64,000 nucleotides of DNA from Allopusillimonas lactea (GTDB lineage: Bacteria > Pseudomonadota > Gammaproteobacteria > Burkholderiales > Burkholderiaceae_B): the NCBI RefSeq assembly GCF_021653995.1, contig NZ_JAJJOZ010000003.1:124001-188000 (forward strand), written 5' to 3'. Shown piece by piece: positions 43,855 through 53,476 of this stretch. Below the pieces are notes generated by a model that did no database searches, was not told the DNA's origin, and worked only from the letters and a program-made list of their open reading frames with translations. Positions within the stretch are counted from its first letter, which is position 1. Each line of letters starts with the position of its first letter. Both the position numbers and the translations under genes were made by a program.

Positions 43855-44118
43855 ATGGCGCAACGCATCATCGATGGGGTGTTGTCAGCCCTGGCGGCTC
43901 TGGTCAGCGTTTTGCTGTCCTGGCCTTTCTGGCGGGATTTCCAGTATTGGCCCGAATCCCGCACCATGTGGTGGTTGTACTTCGCGGCGGGCTATGTCCT
44001 GGCGGTCTATGTGTTCTATGTGTTCCTGGGCAGCCTGCGTACTTTGTTCCTGCATGACGAACAGGTGCGGCCCTCCGCTGCCAGGCGCGACAGCCGCGTT
44101 CGGGAGGAACGGCCATGA
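43855..44118 (+). CDS. Small two-helix membrane protein of the NOR operon
   Basis: 87 residues from the ATG with GGGAGG 6 nt upstream. Two hydrophobic helices (about 8-28 and 37-62, MWWLYFAAGYVLAVYVFYVF) are followed by a basic tail. It overlaps the dihaem cytochrome gene by 4 nt. I do not recognise a named family. The position suggests an assembly or accessory subunit of the nitric oxide reductase. Confidence 0.65.
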   Translation: MAQRIIDGVLSALAALVSVLLSWPFWRDFQYWPESRTMWWLYFAAGYVLAVYVFYVFLGSLRTLFLHDEQVRPSAARRDSRVREERP

Positions 44119-45074
44119 GTTGCCTGAACGGAACCGACTGCCGCGAACCGGCCCAGCGTCGGCTTGCCCTGGCTGTGCTGGCATTGATGCTGGCTATTTT
44201 CCTGTTGCTGTCTTTCTGGTCATTCCTGCCTTCGCGCAAGCAGATCATCCCCGACACGATCCAGTACAGCGGCATCGACGCCGTGGAAGGCAAGCGAGTA
44301 TTCCAGGCCTATAACTGTATGGGCTGTCACACCATCGTTGGCAATGGCGCCTACCTCGGGCCCGACTTGACACGCATTCACGCCGACGCCGGTGCCGCAT
44401 GGTTGGCGGCCTTCCTACCTTCAGCGGGCGGCTGGCCGACGTCGGCCGCCATACAGGTGCAACTGCAGAATCCGGCGATCAAGGAAGACGCGGGTACCGC
44501 CGACCTGCAGGCATACCGCCAGCGCTATCCCGGTGCGGCCGAACGCCTGGACCGGCGCGGCGGCCAGCACACCTTGATGCCGAACCTGCCACTGAACGCC
44601 CATGAGGTATCGGCCTTGATCGCGTTCCTGAAATACACCTCGGCGATGAACACCGAGGGCTGGCCGCCCAAGCCGCGTGAAGCCCGGCGGATGCCGAGCC
44701 AGATGCGGCAGGCTGGCGTTGTGGAAACGGCGTCTGTCCAGACGGCGGCTGTCGCATCCGCTACCGTGCAGGCACAGGGGCTCGATCCCGTGGCACACGG
44801 CAGAAAACTGGCCGCCGATCTGGGTTGCACGGCCTGTCATGCCACCGACCAGAAGCGCGTGGTGGGCCCCGGTTGGGGCGGCTTATCCGGTCGGGAGGTG
44901 CACCTGGCCGATGGCACCACTGTCAAGGCGGATGATGATTACCTGATCCGAGCGATCCGCCAGCCCGACGCCCAGGTTGTCACGGGCTACCCGCCGCACG
45001 TCATGCCGTCCTATGACGCGCTGGTCGGCGAGGCCGACATAAAGGCCCTGGTGGCCTATCTGCGCAGCCTGTGA
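44115..45074 (+). CDS. NorC-like dihaem cytochrome c subunit
   Basis: A membrane-anchored periplasmic electron carrier. 319 residues: one N-terminal helix (about 16-37), a NorC-like domain with haem site C68-x2-C71-H72 (YNCMGCH) and Met ligand candidate in TLMPNLPL. After a polar Ala/Val/Thr-rich linker (about 195-222) comes a second cytochrome c domain with C238-x2-C241-H242 (GCTACH) and HVMPSYDAL. Canonical NorC is about 150 residues with one haem, so this is a fusion. The extra haem would extend the route into NorB. Confidence 0.82.
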   Translation: MSCLNGTDCREPAQRRLALAVLALMLAIFLLLSFWSFLPSRKQIIPDTIQYSGIDAVEGKRVFQAYNCMGCHTIVGNGAYLGPDLTRIHADAGAAWLAAFLPSAGGWPTSAAIQVQLQNPAIKEDAGTADLQAYRQRYPGAAERLDRRGGQHTLMPNLPLNAHEVSALIAFLKYTSAMNTEGWPPKPREARRMPSQMRQAGVVETASVQTAAVASATVQAQGLDPVAHGRKLAADLGCTACHATDQKRVVGPGWGGLSGREVHLADGTTVKADDDYLIRAIRQPDAQVVTGYPPHVMPSYDALVGEADIKALVAYLRSL

Positions 45075-45087
45075 AAAGGAAGCCATC

Positions 45088-46791
45088 ATGATCAAGATCG
45101 ACTATCAAACGCAGCGCCTGAGCCTGCGCTTCTTTGTACTGATGCTGGTTCTCTTCGGATTCCAAGTCGCGCTCGGCCTGGTGGTTGCTGTGCAGCACAT
45201 GGATCCGACGCTGCTCTCGGGCGTCGCCAACTTCAACGTCCTGCGCGCCGAGCACACCAACCTTGGGATTCTCTGGATTCTGTCGGGTTTCATCGGCACC
45301 ATCCTGTTTGTCGGCCCTCTGCTGTCGCACCGTGAACTGGCCGCCCCTTGGCTGATCCGCTTTCTGTTCTGGGCACTGGTGGCTGTTACGCTGTGGAACG
45401 CTGGCACGCAATTCCTGGCGACGCGAGGCATCGCGGGCTGGTGGCTGGGGCAGCCCTGGCTGCAGGAAGGGCTGGAGTATTTGGAAGCCGGGCGGGCCGC
45501 TGATGTGATCATCTTTATCGGTTTCGCCATTCTGGCCTGGGTGGTGCTGCGCACCTTCCCGCCGCGCCGCGAGTGGAATGAGATCCACTGGGGGCTGGCG
45601 ATAGGCGTCTGCGCGCTGACTTTCGTCTGGCTGTTCGGCGTGTTCTTCATCGAACGCCTGGACCTACAAGAGTATTTTCGCTGGTACGTGGTGCACTATT
45701 GGGTCGAGGGCGTGTGGGAAGTCATCCATATCAGCCTGGTCGGCTTCCTGCTGGTGCTGATGTTCAAGGCCGACATCAAGACGGTGGGCTATGCCGTGTT
45801 CTGGGGTGTCGCGTTGGTCTGGCTCTCGGGCCTGATTGGCAACGCGCATCATTATTTCTGGATCGGCACGCCGGAGTTCTGGCAATTCTGGGGATCACTA
45901 TTCAGCGCCCTGGAGCCGTTGCCTCTGGTGTTCTGCTTCTGGCACATCTATCTGGATGCGCATCAGGATCGCCGTCCCCTGGAAAATGCCCCCGCGTTCT
46001 ACTTTATCCTGGGCTCAGTGGTGCTTGAGCAAGTCGGCGCTGGCATCCTGGGTTTCACCATGACTTTCGCCCTGACCAATGTCTGGTCGCACGGCACCTG
46101 GGTCACCCCTGCGCATGCTCACCTGGCGCTGTTCGGCACCTTCGGCATGCTGGGTATTGCGGCCGCTTACTATGCGATCCCGCTGTTGCGTGGCCTCAAC
46201 AGCTTTGATCAGCGGTTGGGCCGCATCGCCTTCTGGCTTGTGTTTGCCGGCATGCTCGGCATCGCTTTCGCCTTCGCCATCGGCGGCACCATTCAGGTCT
46301 TCCTGTATCGATCCATGGGGCTGAGCTGGTTCGGCGGCGAGGTGTTTCCCGCGATGCAGTTCTACAAAGTGTTGGTACCGTTGTTCGGCTTGATCTTCCT
46401 GGCTGGTGCAGGCCTGCTGATCTACGACCTGCTGACCCTGGGGCTGCGCAGCCGCAATGCAACAGGACAGCGCACGGATGCCACGAGGGCGGAACCGCGC
46501 GGCTGGGGCCGCCTGCTGCAGGGCACGGAAGCAGGCCTATGGCTGACAAGCATGTGGATTTTCGGCGCCTTCATTACACTGGGCCTGCTCAGCTTCAACC
46601 TGGATACGGTCGCCCTCGGCGATCCTACTATTCCCTACGTGCTGGCCGGTATGGGCTATCCCGGCCTGTTGCTGGCCACGCTGCTCTTCGTCTGGCGTTT
46701 CCTGGCCTCGCTCGAAGCCCGGCCCGCTATCGAACCAAGCCCTGCAAGCCTGGCCAGCCAGCAGGCGGCCGGCCAGGCAGTTGGAATGTGA
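45088..46791 (+). CDS. norB: Nitric oxide reductase catalytic subunit, NorB type, extended C-terminus
   Basis: Reduces NO to N2O in the inner membrane. It is a 567-residue haem-copper superfamily protein with 12 or more helices. Ligands expected from cNOR are present: His56 (RAEHTNL) for low-spin haem b; His203, His254 and His255 with Glu207 for the non-haem iron (HYWVEGVWE and HHYFW); and His343/His345 in HAHLALFG for the haems. Canonical NorB is about 450-470 residues; the extra ~100 at the C-terminus add at least two helices. GGAAG precedes the ATG, 13 nt after the cytochrome gene. It could be labelled cbb3-like, but the Glu and HHYFW favour NOR. Confidence 0.82.
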   Translation: MIKIDYQTQRLSLRFFVLMLVLFGFQVALGLVVAVQHMDPTLLSGVANFNVLRAEHTNLGILWILSGFIGTILFVGPLLSHRELAAPWLIRFLFWALVAVTLWNAGTQFLATRGIAGWWLGQPWLQEGLEYLEAGRAADVIIFIGFAILAWVVLRTFPPRREWNEIHWGLAIGVCALTFVWLFGVFFIERLDLQEYFRWYVVHYWVEGVWEVIHISLVGFLLVLMFKADIKTVGYAVFWGVALVWLSGLIGNAHHYFWIGTPEFWQFWGSLFSALEPLPLVFCFWHIYLDAHQDRRPLENAPAFYFILGSVVLEQVGAGILGFTMTFALTNVWSHGTWVTPAHAHLALFGTFGMLGIAAAYYAIPLLRGLNSFDQRLGRIAFWLVFAGMLGIAFAFAIGGTIQVFLYRSMGLSWFGGEVFPAMQFYKVLVPLFGLIFLAGAGLLIYDLLTLGLRSRNATGQRTDATRAEPRGWGRLLQGTEAGLWLTSMWIFGAFITLGLLSFNLDTVALGDPTIPYVLAGMGYPGLLLATLLFVWRFLASLEARPAIEPSPASLASQQAAGQAVGM

Positions 46792-46798
46792 GGCGGCT

Positions 46799-47929
46799 TT
46801 AGGCCATGCCGCCGATCGCGGACCGGAAGCGGCGTAACGACAGATAAAACATGATGGAGCCGATGAGCAACAGCGCCAGGAGCGAGGGCCAGACGACGCC
46901 GAACCCCGCGCCCCGGTACAGGATCGCCTGCCCCAGTTCGACGAAATGCGTGGTGGGCGCGGCCAGCATCAGATCCTGAGCGAGCCAGGGCATGCTTTCG
47001 CGGGGCGTCGTCCCGCCAGAAAGCATCTGCATGGGAAGCAAGAGCAGGATCATCAGCATGCCGAACTGCGGCATGTTGCGCGCGAGCGTGGCCAGGTAGA
47101 TGCCCATGGCGGTCATGGCGAACAGATGCAGGGTTGCGCCGGCGAAGAACAGCGGCAGGGATCCTTCGATCGGCACATGCAGCAGACCCCGCACGATGCC
47201 ATTGAGCGACAGCGCGGCGGCGGCCAGCACGACCAGACTCATGGACCAGACCTTGGAAAGCATGATCTGGGTCGGCGTTACAGGCATCACCAGCAGATGC
47301 TCGATGGTGCCGTGCTCGCGCTCGCGAATCAGGGCCGCGCCAGTGAGGATTAGCGACAGCATGGTGATTTGGTTGATGATCTCCATGAGGCCGCAGAACC
47401 AGGACTTTTCCAGACCAGGGTTGAAGCGCGCCCGCAGGACCAGATTGACGGGCGGGCTGACGGCCTGGCCGCGCCCGCGAAGGAAATTCGTGATCTCGCC
47501 CCGGATGATTTGCTGGATGTTGCCGTTTCCGGTAAAGGCCTGGCTCATGCGGGTCGCGTCGACATTGATCTGGATCTCCGCGTCCCGCCCTGCCAGCACG
47601 TCGCGCTGAAAATTGGGCGGGATGTTCAGCACGAAGGAATACCGGCCGATGTCCATGCCTGGATCGACCTGTTTGTGGCTGATCATGGCAGGCGGCATGA
47701 ACTGCGGCGGGTAAAAGGCGTTTGTGATCTGCTGAGACAGGGGGGAGACATCTTCATCCACGATGGCGATCGGGACGTGGTGCAGAGTTTCGGGGATGGC
47801 CGTGGCGGCGGTGTAGACCGACACGGTGAAGGAAAATGCGATCAGCACCAGCATGACCGGATCGCGCCACAGGCTCCAGAGTTCTTTTACGCCCAGATGC
47901 CAGATGGTTCCGAGGGATCTGATTTTCAT
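46799..47929 (-). CDS. ABC-2 type permease, YhhJ-like
   Basis: A 376-residue inner-membrane permease. One N-terminal helix (about 20-40), a large periplasmic domain, and five C-terminal helices from about residue 175 with REREHGTIEHLLVMPVTPTQI, the ABC-2 coupling motif. It starts 1 nt after the RbbA-like gene stop. The RbbA fusion has its own permease domain, so the two may form a heterodimeric channel. It is convergent with norB, 7 nt apart. Last gene of the minus-strand export operon. Confidence 0.88.
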   Translation of the reverse strand: MKIRSLGTIWHLGVKELWSLWRDPVMLVLIAFSFTVSVYTAATAIPETLHHVPIAIVDEDVSPLSQQITNAFYPPQFMPPAMISHKQVDPGMDIGRYSFVLNIPPNFQRDVLAGRDAEIQINVDATRMSQAFTGNGNIQQIIRGEITNFLRGRGQAVSPPVNLVLRARFNPGLEKSWFCGLMEIINQITMLSLILTGAALIREREHGTIEHLLVMPVTPTQIMLSKVWSMSLVVLAAAALSLNGIVRGLLHVPIEGSLPLFFAGATLHLFAMTAMGIYLATLARNMPQFGMLMILLLLPMQMLSGGTTPRESMPWLAQDLMLAAPTTHFVELGQAILYRGAGFGVVWPSLLALLLIGSIMFYLSLRRFRSAIGGMA

Positions 47930-47930
47930 G

Positions 47931-50771
47931 TCAACGGTCCTGCTTGCGAAGCAGCGCGATCGCGCCACCCAGGATCACCGGGATCGACAGTGCCAGCGGC
48001 CAGATGGATGGCCAGAGTTCCTGGAATCCCAACGCCTTGTTGAAGACGCCGCGGCTGATGGTGAACATGTAGGCGGCCGGGTAGGTCTGGCCAATGAGTC
48101 GGCCTGGCCCCTCCAGAGAGCTGATCGGATCCAGCAGCCCCGAAAACTGGACTGCCGGGATCAGGGTTGCGATCATGGTGAAGAACATGGCGGCGATCTG
48201 GCTGCGCGTCATGGCGGATGCCAACAGGCCCAAGCCGGTCGATGCGATGCAGAACACCACAGCCGCCAGTGCCAGCGTGGGCAGGTTGCCTTTGATCGGG
48301 ACCCCGAACACCGTCACCGCCAACAGGCACATGGCGACGAAGTTCACCAGGGCCAGCCCGATGTAGGGGATCTGCTTGCCCAGCAGGAATTCAGCGCGGG
48401 ATACCGGTGTGACATACAGGTTGATGATCGAGCCGATTTCCTTTTCCCGGACCACGGCCAAGGCCGTGAGCATGGCAGGCAGCATGATCAGCATCAGTGG
48501 GATCACCACCGGTACCATGGCTGGCAGGCTGCGCACGTCCGGGTTGTAGCGGAAGCGGGTTTCCAGGCTGACTGGCTGGGCGATTGACATGCCCAGGCGC
48601 TCGCGGGCCTGTTGTAGCAGCCACAGCTGGTGCATGCCTTCGACGTAGCCTTTGATGGTTTCGGCACGTTGCGGCATGGCGCCGTCGATCCAGGCGCTGA
48701 TGTCGGCGGTGCGCCCATGCAGCAGGTCGGCGCCAAAGCCGGGCGGAATTTCGATGGCCAACGACAGTTCGCCGCTGCGCATGCGGCGGTCCATGTCCGC
48801 GTCGTTGAGGATTGGGGCGTGCTCCACGAAATAGCGCGAACCAGAAAGGTTCAGTGCATAGTCTCGGCTGATCGTGCTGTTGTCGCGGTCCAGGATGGCG
48901 AAGCGCAGGTTTTCCACGTCCATGCTGATGCCAAAACCAATGACGAACATCAGCACCAAAGATCCCAGCAGGGCCAGCGTGCCGCGCACGGGATCGCGGC
49001 GCAATTCCATGGACTCGCGTCGCATGGTGCTCAGCAGTCGGGCCAGGCTGAAGGAGGGGATGTGGGGCATGCTGCCGGCGGTGTGCGCTGTTGGCGCAGC
49101 GGAGTGTTGGCTGTTGATGGCAGACGGGGCGTCGGTGGCCTTAGGTGTTGTGCCGACGGGTGTGGCCGCGGGGGCCTTCTGCGTATCGGCCCCGGGCGTT
49201 TCGGGCGCAGCGCCTCCCGGGTGTTGCGCCGCTTCGCCGCTGGCCTCTAGCAGATAGCCGATGAAAGCCTCTTCCAGCGTCCTGGCGCCGCGCTTGCGCA
49301 CGAGTTCGGCGGGCCGGTCGCTGTCGAGTACGCGCCCCGCGTGCATCATGGACATGCGGTCGCAGCGCTCGGCCTCGTTCATGAAATGGGTGGAAATGAA
49401 GATCGTTACGTGGTCGCGGCGTGAGAGGGTGATCAGCAGCCGCCAGAAATCATCGCGGGCGATCGGGTCCACACCGGACGTCGGTTCGTCCAGAATCAGC
49501 AATTCGGGCTCGTGCACCATGGCCACGGCCAGCGACAGGCGCTGGCGGATGCCAAGCGGCAGGCTGTCGGGCAGCATGTCCAGCGCTTCGCCCAAGCCGA
49601 AGCGCTCCACCATCGCCTGGACCCGATCGGGGATGCGTTCGGACGGAACGTGGAACAGACGGGCATGCAGGATCAAGTTCTGGCGCACCGTCAGCTCGCT
49701 GTACAGCGAGAACGACTGGGACATGTAGCCGACCCGGCGGCGCACGTCCAAGTCGTTGGGATCGATCTCATGGCCGAACAGCCAGGCGCGGCCCTCGCTG
49801 GCGGGCAGCAGCCCCGTCAGCATCTTCATGGTGGTGGACTTGCCGCAGCCATTCGAGCCCAGGAAGCCGAAGATCTCGCCGCGCCGAATGCGGAAGCTGA
49901 CATGATCGACGGCGACGAAATCGCCGAACCGCATGGTCAGGCCCTCGGCCTCGATGGCGATGTCATTCTCGCCACCCCCGGGCAGCGGCGGGATTTCCAC
50001 CGGGGCGTAGCCTTCGCGCCGGGACTGCGGCAGCAGGTGGATGAAGGCCGATTCCAGGGTTTTCTGGCCGGTGGAAGCCAGCAGCTCAGCGGGCGTGCCG
50101 GTGGCCAGGACATGGCCCTGGTCCATGGCGACCAGCCAGTCGAAGCGCTGTGCTTCGTCCATATAGGCCGTAGCCACGATAACGCTCATGCCAGGTTGAC
50201 CGTCGCGGATGCGGGCGATCAAATCCCAGAACTGGGCGCGGGCCAGCGGATCCACCCCTGTCGTCGGTTCATCCAGGATCAGGAAGTCTGGGTCGTGGAT
50301 TAACGCGCAGCACAGGCTGAGCTTCTGCTTCATGCCGCCTGACAGCTTGCCCGCGGGGCGCGACAAGAACGGCTGCAGGCCGGTGCTGCGCGTCAGGTCG
50401 TCGATGCGCCGGCGCCGTTCGGCGGCGTCGTGGCCGAACAATTGGGCAAAGAACTGCAGGTTTTCCTCTACCGACAAGGTGGGATACAGGTTTTTGCCCA
50501 GACCCTGCGGCATGTAGGCGATGCGCGGGCAAGCGCGGTTGCGGTGGGCACGCTGCGCCATATCGCCGTCCAGCACGTCCACCCGCCCCTGCTGGATGAC
50601 CCGCGCGCCAGCCAGGATCGAGAGCAGTGTGGACTTGCCCACCCCGTCCGGGCCGATCAGCCCCACCATCTGGCCAGCAGGGATCCGCAGATCGATCCCG
50701 TCCAACGCCCGGGTCTTGCCGTAGTGGTGGCTTAGTCCGTGGACCTGGGCCGCGAAAGCAGACAATGTCAT
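47931..50771 (-). CDS. rbbA: RbbA-like ABC fusion: two ATPase domains plus ABC-2 permease
   Basis: 946 residues. ATPase 1 has Walker A GPDGVGKST (40-48), signature LSGGMKQKLSLC and Walker B FLILDEPTTGVD. ATPase 2 has GSNGCGKSTTMK near 305, a degenerate signature LPLGIRQRLSLAVA and LLILDEPTSGVD. A Pro/Ala/Thr-rich linker (about 515-575) leads to an ABC-2 membrane domain with REKEIGSIINLYVTPVSRAEF. This architecture matches E. coli RbbA (911 residues) of the yhiI-rbbA-yhhJ cluster. Here it most likely powers export with the HlyD and NodT partners upstream. Confidence 0.88.
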   Translation of the reverse strand: MTLSAFAAQVHGLSHHYGKTRALDGIDLRIPAGQMVGLIGPDGVGKSTLLSILAGARVIQQGRVDVLDGDMAQRAHRNRACPRIAYMPQGLGKNLYPTLSVEENLQFFAQLFGHDAAERRRRIDDLTRSTGLQPFLSRPAGKLSGGMKQKLSLCCALIHDPDFLILDEPTTGVDPLARAQFWDLIARIRDGQPGMSVIVATAYMDEAQRFDWLVAMDQGHVLATGTPAELLASTGQKTLESAFIHLLPQSRREGYAPVEIPPLPGGGENDIAIEAEGLTMRFGDFVAVDHVSFRIRRGEIFGFLGSNGCGKSTTMKMLTGLLPASEGRAWLFGHEIDPNDLDVRRRVGYMSQSFSLYSELTVRQNLILHARLFHVPSERIPDRVQAMVERFGLGEALDMLPDSLPLGIRQRLSLAVAMVHEPELLILDEPTSGVDPIARDDFWRLLITLSRRDHVTIFISTHFMNEAERCDRMSMMHAGRVLDSDRPAELVRKRGARTLEEAFIGYLLEASGEAAQHPGGAAPETPGADTQKAPAATPVGTTPKATDAPSAINSQHSAAPTAHTAGSMPHIPSFSLARLLSTMRRESMELRRDPVRGTLALLGSLVLMFVIGFGISMDVENLRFAILDRDNSTISRDYALNLSGSRYFVEHAPILNDADMDRRMRSGELSLAIEIPPGFGADLLHGRTADISAWIDGAMPQRAETIKGYVEGMHQLWLLQQARERLGMSIAQPVSLETRFRYNPDVRSLPAMVPVVIPLMLIMLPAMLTALAVVREKEIGSIINLYVTPVSRAEFLLGKQIPYIGLALVNFVAMCLLAVTVFGVPIKGNLPTLALAAVVFCIASTGLGLLASAMTRSQIAAMFFTMIATLIPAVQFSGLLDPISSLEGPGRLIGQTYPAAYMFTISRGVFNKALGFQELWPSIWPLALSIPVILGGAIALLRKQDR

Positions 50772-50786
50772 GGGTACTTACTCGGG

Positions 50787-51869
50787 CTACTTGACGTTGG
50801 GCAGGCGAATAGCCAAGGATTCGGGCCAGGGTTGAGTGGGATCCGTGCGCACCCAAGCCACGCCAGGAAGGCCGGTCTTGACCTGCTCCAGGTTCTTCAA
50901 CAGCAGATCGACCGGCAGGCGGGCTTTGATGCGGAACATCAGCTTCTGGCGTTCGCTCGCGGTTTCCACGGTTTTCGGGGTGAACTGCGCCTGGCTGGCC
51001 ACGAAAGACACTTCGGCTGGGATCACGTATTGAGGAGCGGCATCCAGGATAATGCGGACCTCGCTGCCCATCGCCAGGCGTCCAGCGGCGGCTTCGGGCA
51101 TGAAGAAGGTCATGGAGACGTCGGCCAGGTCCAGCATGTTCAACACCCGGCCGCCGGCTGCCAGAACCTCGCCTGGCTGGGCCACGCGCAGCTGGATGCG
51201 GCCGTCGCGCGGGGCTTTCAGGCTGCTGTCCTTCAGATCGGCCTCGATGCGGGCCGCAGTTGCCGCCGCTGCCGCCACGGCGGATTCGGCGCCAACGAGA
51301 TCGGCCTTGGCTGCTGCTACGCCTGCCTGTGCGGAGATCACCAGAGCTTTGGCTGCCGCCAAGCCAGCCTCGGCGCTGTGTTGCCGGGCTCGGTCGTCAT
51401 CCAGTTCCTGCTGCGACGAGGCGCCTCGTTGCGCGAGGGACTGCGAGCGCTTCAGGCGCTGCCGGGCGGCGAACAGATCGCTTTCGCGCTGCTTGACGAC
51501 CGCCTGTTGTGCCGCGACGTCGCTTTCCCGCAGGGCGACTTGTGCCTGGCCAGCGACAACGGCATGCTCGGCCTGGCGCTGGCGGGCCTGCGCCTCGTCA
51601 AGCTGCGCCTGCAGGGAATCCGCGTTCATGACGGCCAGAACTTGCCCGGCCTTGACGAAGTCGCCCTCGTTGACCAAGATCTGGTCGACCCGGCCGGGTA
51701 GCTTAGTGGCGATGTCGATTTCCGTTGCTTCGATGCGGCCGTTGCCGTGCATGAAGCCGGCGCCCGGTCCGCTGTCCTGAGTGCCGCGCCAGATACCGTA
51801 GGCGCTGGCTGCCACAGCAATGACAAGGATCAGCGGGAGCTTTTTCTTGATATGTTCGGTCAGGTTCAT
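50787..51869 (-). CDS. HlyD-family membrane fusion/adaptor protein
   Basis: A 360-residue periplasmic adaptor (YhiI-like). One N-terminal anchor helix (about 10-26), lipoyl half-motif LPGRVDQILVNEGDFVKAGQ, a long Ala/Gln-rich coiled-coil hairpin (about 85-195), then SLKAPRDGRIQLRVAQPGEV and a beta barrel. It bridges the inner-membrane ABC exporter and the outer-membrane NodT channel. It lies 14 nt after nodT and 15 nt before the RbbA-like gene. Confidence 0.92.
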   Translation of the reverse strand: MNLTEHIKKKLPLILVIAVAASAYGIWRGTQDSGPGAGFMHGNGRIEATEIDIATKLPGRVDQILVNEGDFVKAGQVLAVMNADSLQAQLDEAQARQRQAEHAVVAGQAQVALRESDVAAQQAVVKQRESDLFAARQRLKRSQSLAQRGASSQQELDDDRARQHSAEAGLAAAKALVISAQAGVAAAKADLVGAESAVAAAAATAARIEADLKDSSLKAPRDGRIQLRVAQPGEVLAAGGRVLNMLDLADVSMTFFMPEAAAGRLAMGSEVRIILDAAPQYVIPAEVSFVASQAQFTPKTVETASERQKLMFRIKARLPVDLLLKNLEQVKTGLPGVAWVRTDPTQPWPESLAIRLPNVK

Positions 51870-51883
51870 GGTTGATCTGATTT

Positions 51884-53380
51884 TCAGTTGGCAATCCCGG
51901 CTTTCGGGGCTGATGCTTTCGGGGCTGAAGTTCGAAGGTCCACCGATGTTGGGTCCGCTCCGCCACCGAGGGCAGCGAACAGCGCCACCTGGCTGGACAG
52001 CCAGGCGCTTCGGGCCTGCACCAGTTGTTGCTGCGCGATCAGCAAATCGCGCTTGGCATCGAGCACTTCCAGGTAGGGCGCGGCCCCACTGTCATAGCGC
52101 AACTGCGCCAGCGCGGCGCGTTCGGCCTGGGTCTGTGCCATGCGGGCCCCGATTTCCATCTGCTTGGCCAGCCCCTGACGCGAGGACAAGGCGTCCGACA
52201 CTTCCCGGAATGCCGTCTGGATGTTTCTTTCGTAGGTGGCCACGGCCATGTCGCGGCGAACCTCCGCGACATCCAGGTTCGCCTGCAGCCGGCCCGCCGT
52301 GAAAATCGGCACTTCGATGACGGGGGTGAAAAGCCAGGCGCGGCTGCTGCTTTCGAACAGGTTGTTCAGGTCGGTGCTGGCGGTCCCCACGGACGATGTC
52401 AGGGAAATGCGTGGCAGGAACGCCGCCCGCGCCGCTCCGATTCTGGCGTGGGCTGCCCGCAGTTGGTATTCCGCAGCCCGGATGTCAGGGCGGGCCAGCA
52501 GCACGTCGGCCGGCAAGCCGGGCTGAAGGACACCCAACGGGGTGGTGTCCAGGGTGATGCTGACGGGTTGCAGCCCTGGGTCGGTGCCCACCAGCAACGC
52601 GAGCGCGTGCTGGGCGGCAGCGCGCTCCTGGTCGATCTGGGCGCTGAGTGCCTGCGCCTGGATCAGCAGGGTGCGAACCTGGGTGAGTTCCAGTTCCGAG
52701 GACGAGCCGATTTTTCGGCGCTGCTCGAAGATGTCCAGCGACTGCTGGCGGTTGGTGACCGCATCCTGGGCGAGAAGCGCCCGTTGCTGCAGTTCGCGCA
52801 GCGACAGCACAGCATCGGCCACCTGGCGGATCAGTGCGATCTGCACACTCTGGCGGGCTGCATCGGTTGCCAGCCAGTCGTCCAGGGCGGCATCTTTCAG
52901 GTTGCGGATGCGACCCCAGAAATCGATTTCCCAGCTTGTCAGGCCGACAGCGGCCTGGTACTTGGAGTGCGTCACCGTCTGGTCCGGTATCGGCGCCGCG
53001 ATGTCGCGCGTGCGGACCCCTTGTCCCTGGGCGCCCATCGTGGGCAATAGCTCCGAACGCTGTATACGGTACGCGGCTTCGGCCTCGCGCACACGCAGCA
53101 CGGCCAACCGAAGATCACGGTTGTGTTCCAGCGCCAGGCCGATCAGCCGGCGCATCTCCGCGTCCTGGAAATAGTGGGACCAGTCCAGGTCAGCCAGCGC
53201 CTGGGCGGTATTAGCGTTCGTGTCGGTTGGCCAGGCGTTGGCCACCGGCAGCGGCGGAACCTCGGTTTGCGGGGCCAGATTGACGCATGCCGCCAGGGCC
53301 AGCAGCAGACTGGCGGCGCCCAGGGTTCGGATGGCGGCGGCCCGGGTGCCGATGCAATGTTCAGTCGCAAAAAATGCCAT
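51884..53380 (-). CDS. NodT/OprM-type outer-membrane efflux lipoprotein
   Basis: A 498-residue TolC-superfamily channel. The lipobox is LALAAC with Cys32, but the leader is longer than usual. Two OEP repeats follow, with WEIDFWGRIRNLKDAALDDW, the helical hairpins, and VGTDPGLQP and LLARPDIRAAEYQLRAAHARIGAARAAFLP, all family signatures. AAGGAGAT precedes the ATG. First gene of the four-gene export operon, divergent from a TetR gene with a palindromic operator between. Confidence 0.92.
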   Translation of the reverse strand: MAFFATEHCIGTRAAAIRTLGAASLLLALAACVNLAPQTEVPPLPVANAWPTDTNANTAQALADLDWSHYFQDAEMRRLIGLALEHNRDLRLAVLRVREAEAAYRIQRSELLPTMGAQGQGVRTRDIAAPIPDQTVTHSKYQAAVGLTSWEIDFWGRIRNLKDAALDDWLATDAARQSVQIALIRQVADAVLSLRELQQRALLAQDAVTNRQQSLDIFEQRRKIGSSSELELTQVRTLLIQAQALSAQIDQERAAAQHALALLVGTDPGLQPVSITLDTTPLGVLQPGLPADVLLARPDIRAAEYQLRAAHARIGAARAAFLPRISLTSSVGTASTDLNNLFESSSRAWLFTPVIEVPIFTAGRLQANLDVAEVRRDMAVATYERNIQTAFREVSDALSSRQGLAKQMEIGARMAQTQAERAALAQLRYDSGAAPYLEVLDAKRDLLIAQQQLVQARSAWLSSQVALFAALGGGADPTSVDLRTSAPKASAPKAGIAN

Positions 53381-53391
53381 GTCAGATCTCC

Positions 53392-53412
53392 TTAACGACT
53401 TTTTAGTCGATA
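53392..53412. promoter_or_regulatory. TetR operator candidate between nodT and tetR
   Basis: CGACT-TTTT-AGTCG (53396-53409) is a perfect inverted repeat, extending to TTA/TAA arms with one mismatch (53392-53412). It lies 12 nt before the nodT start and 64 nt before the TetR start, so one site can repress both divergent genes, the usual layout for TetR-controlled efflux systems. Confidence 0.6.
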
Positions 53413-53476
53413 ATAGGAAAATGCTTCATGACCCAGATCAATGAGGCACCCGAATCACCCCCGAGAGTCTCCTTTG

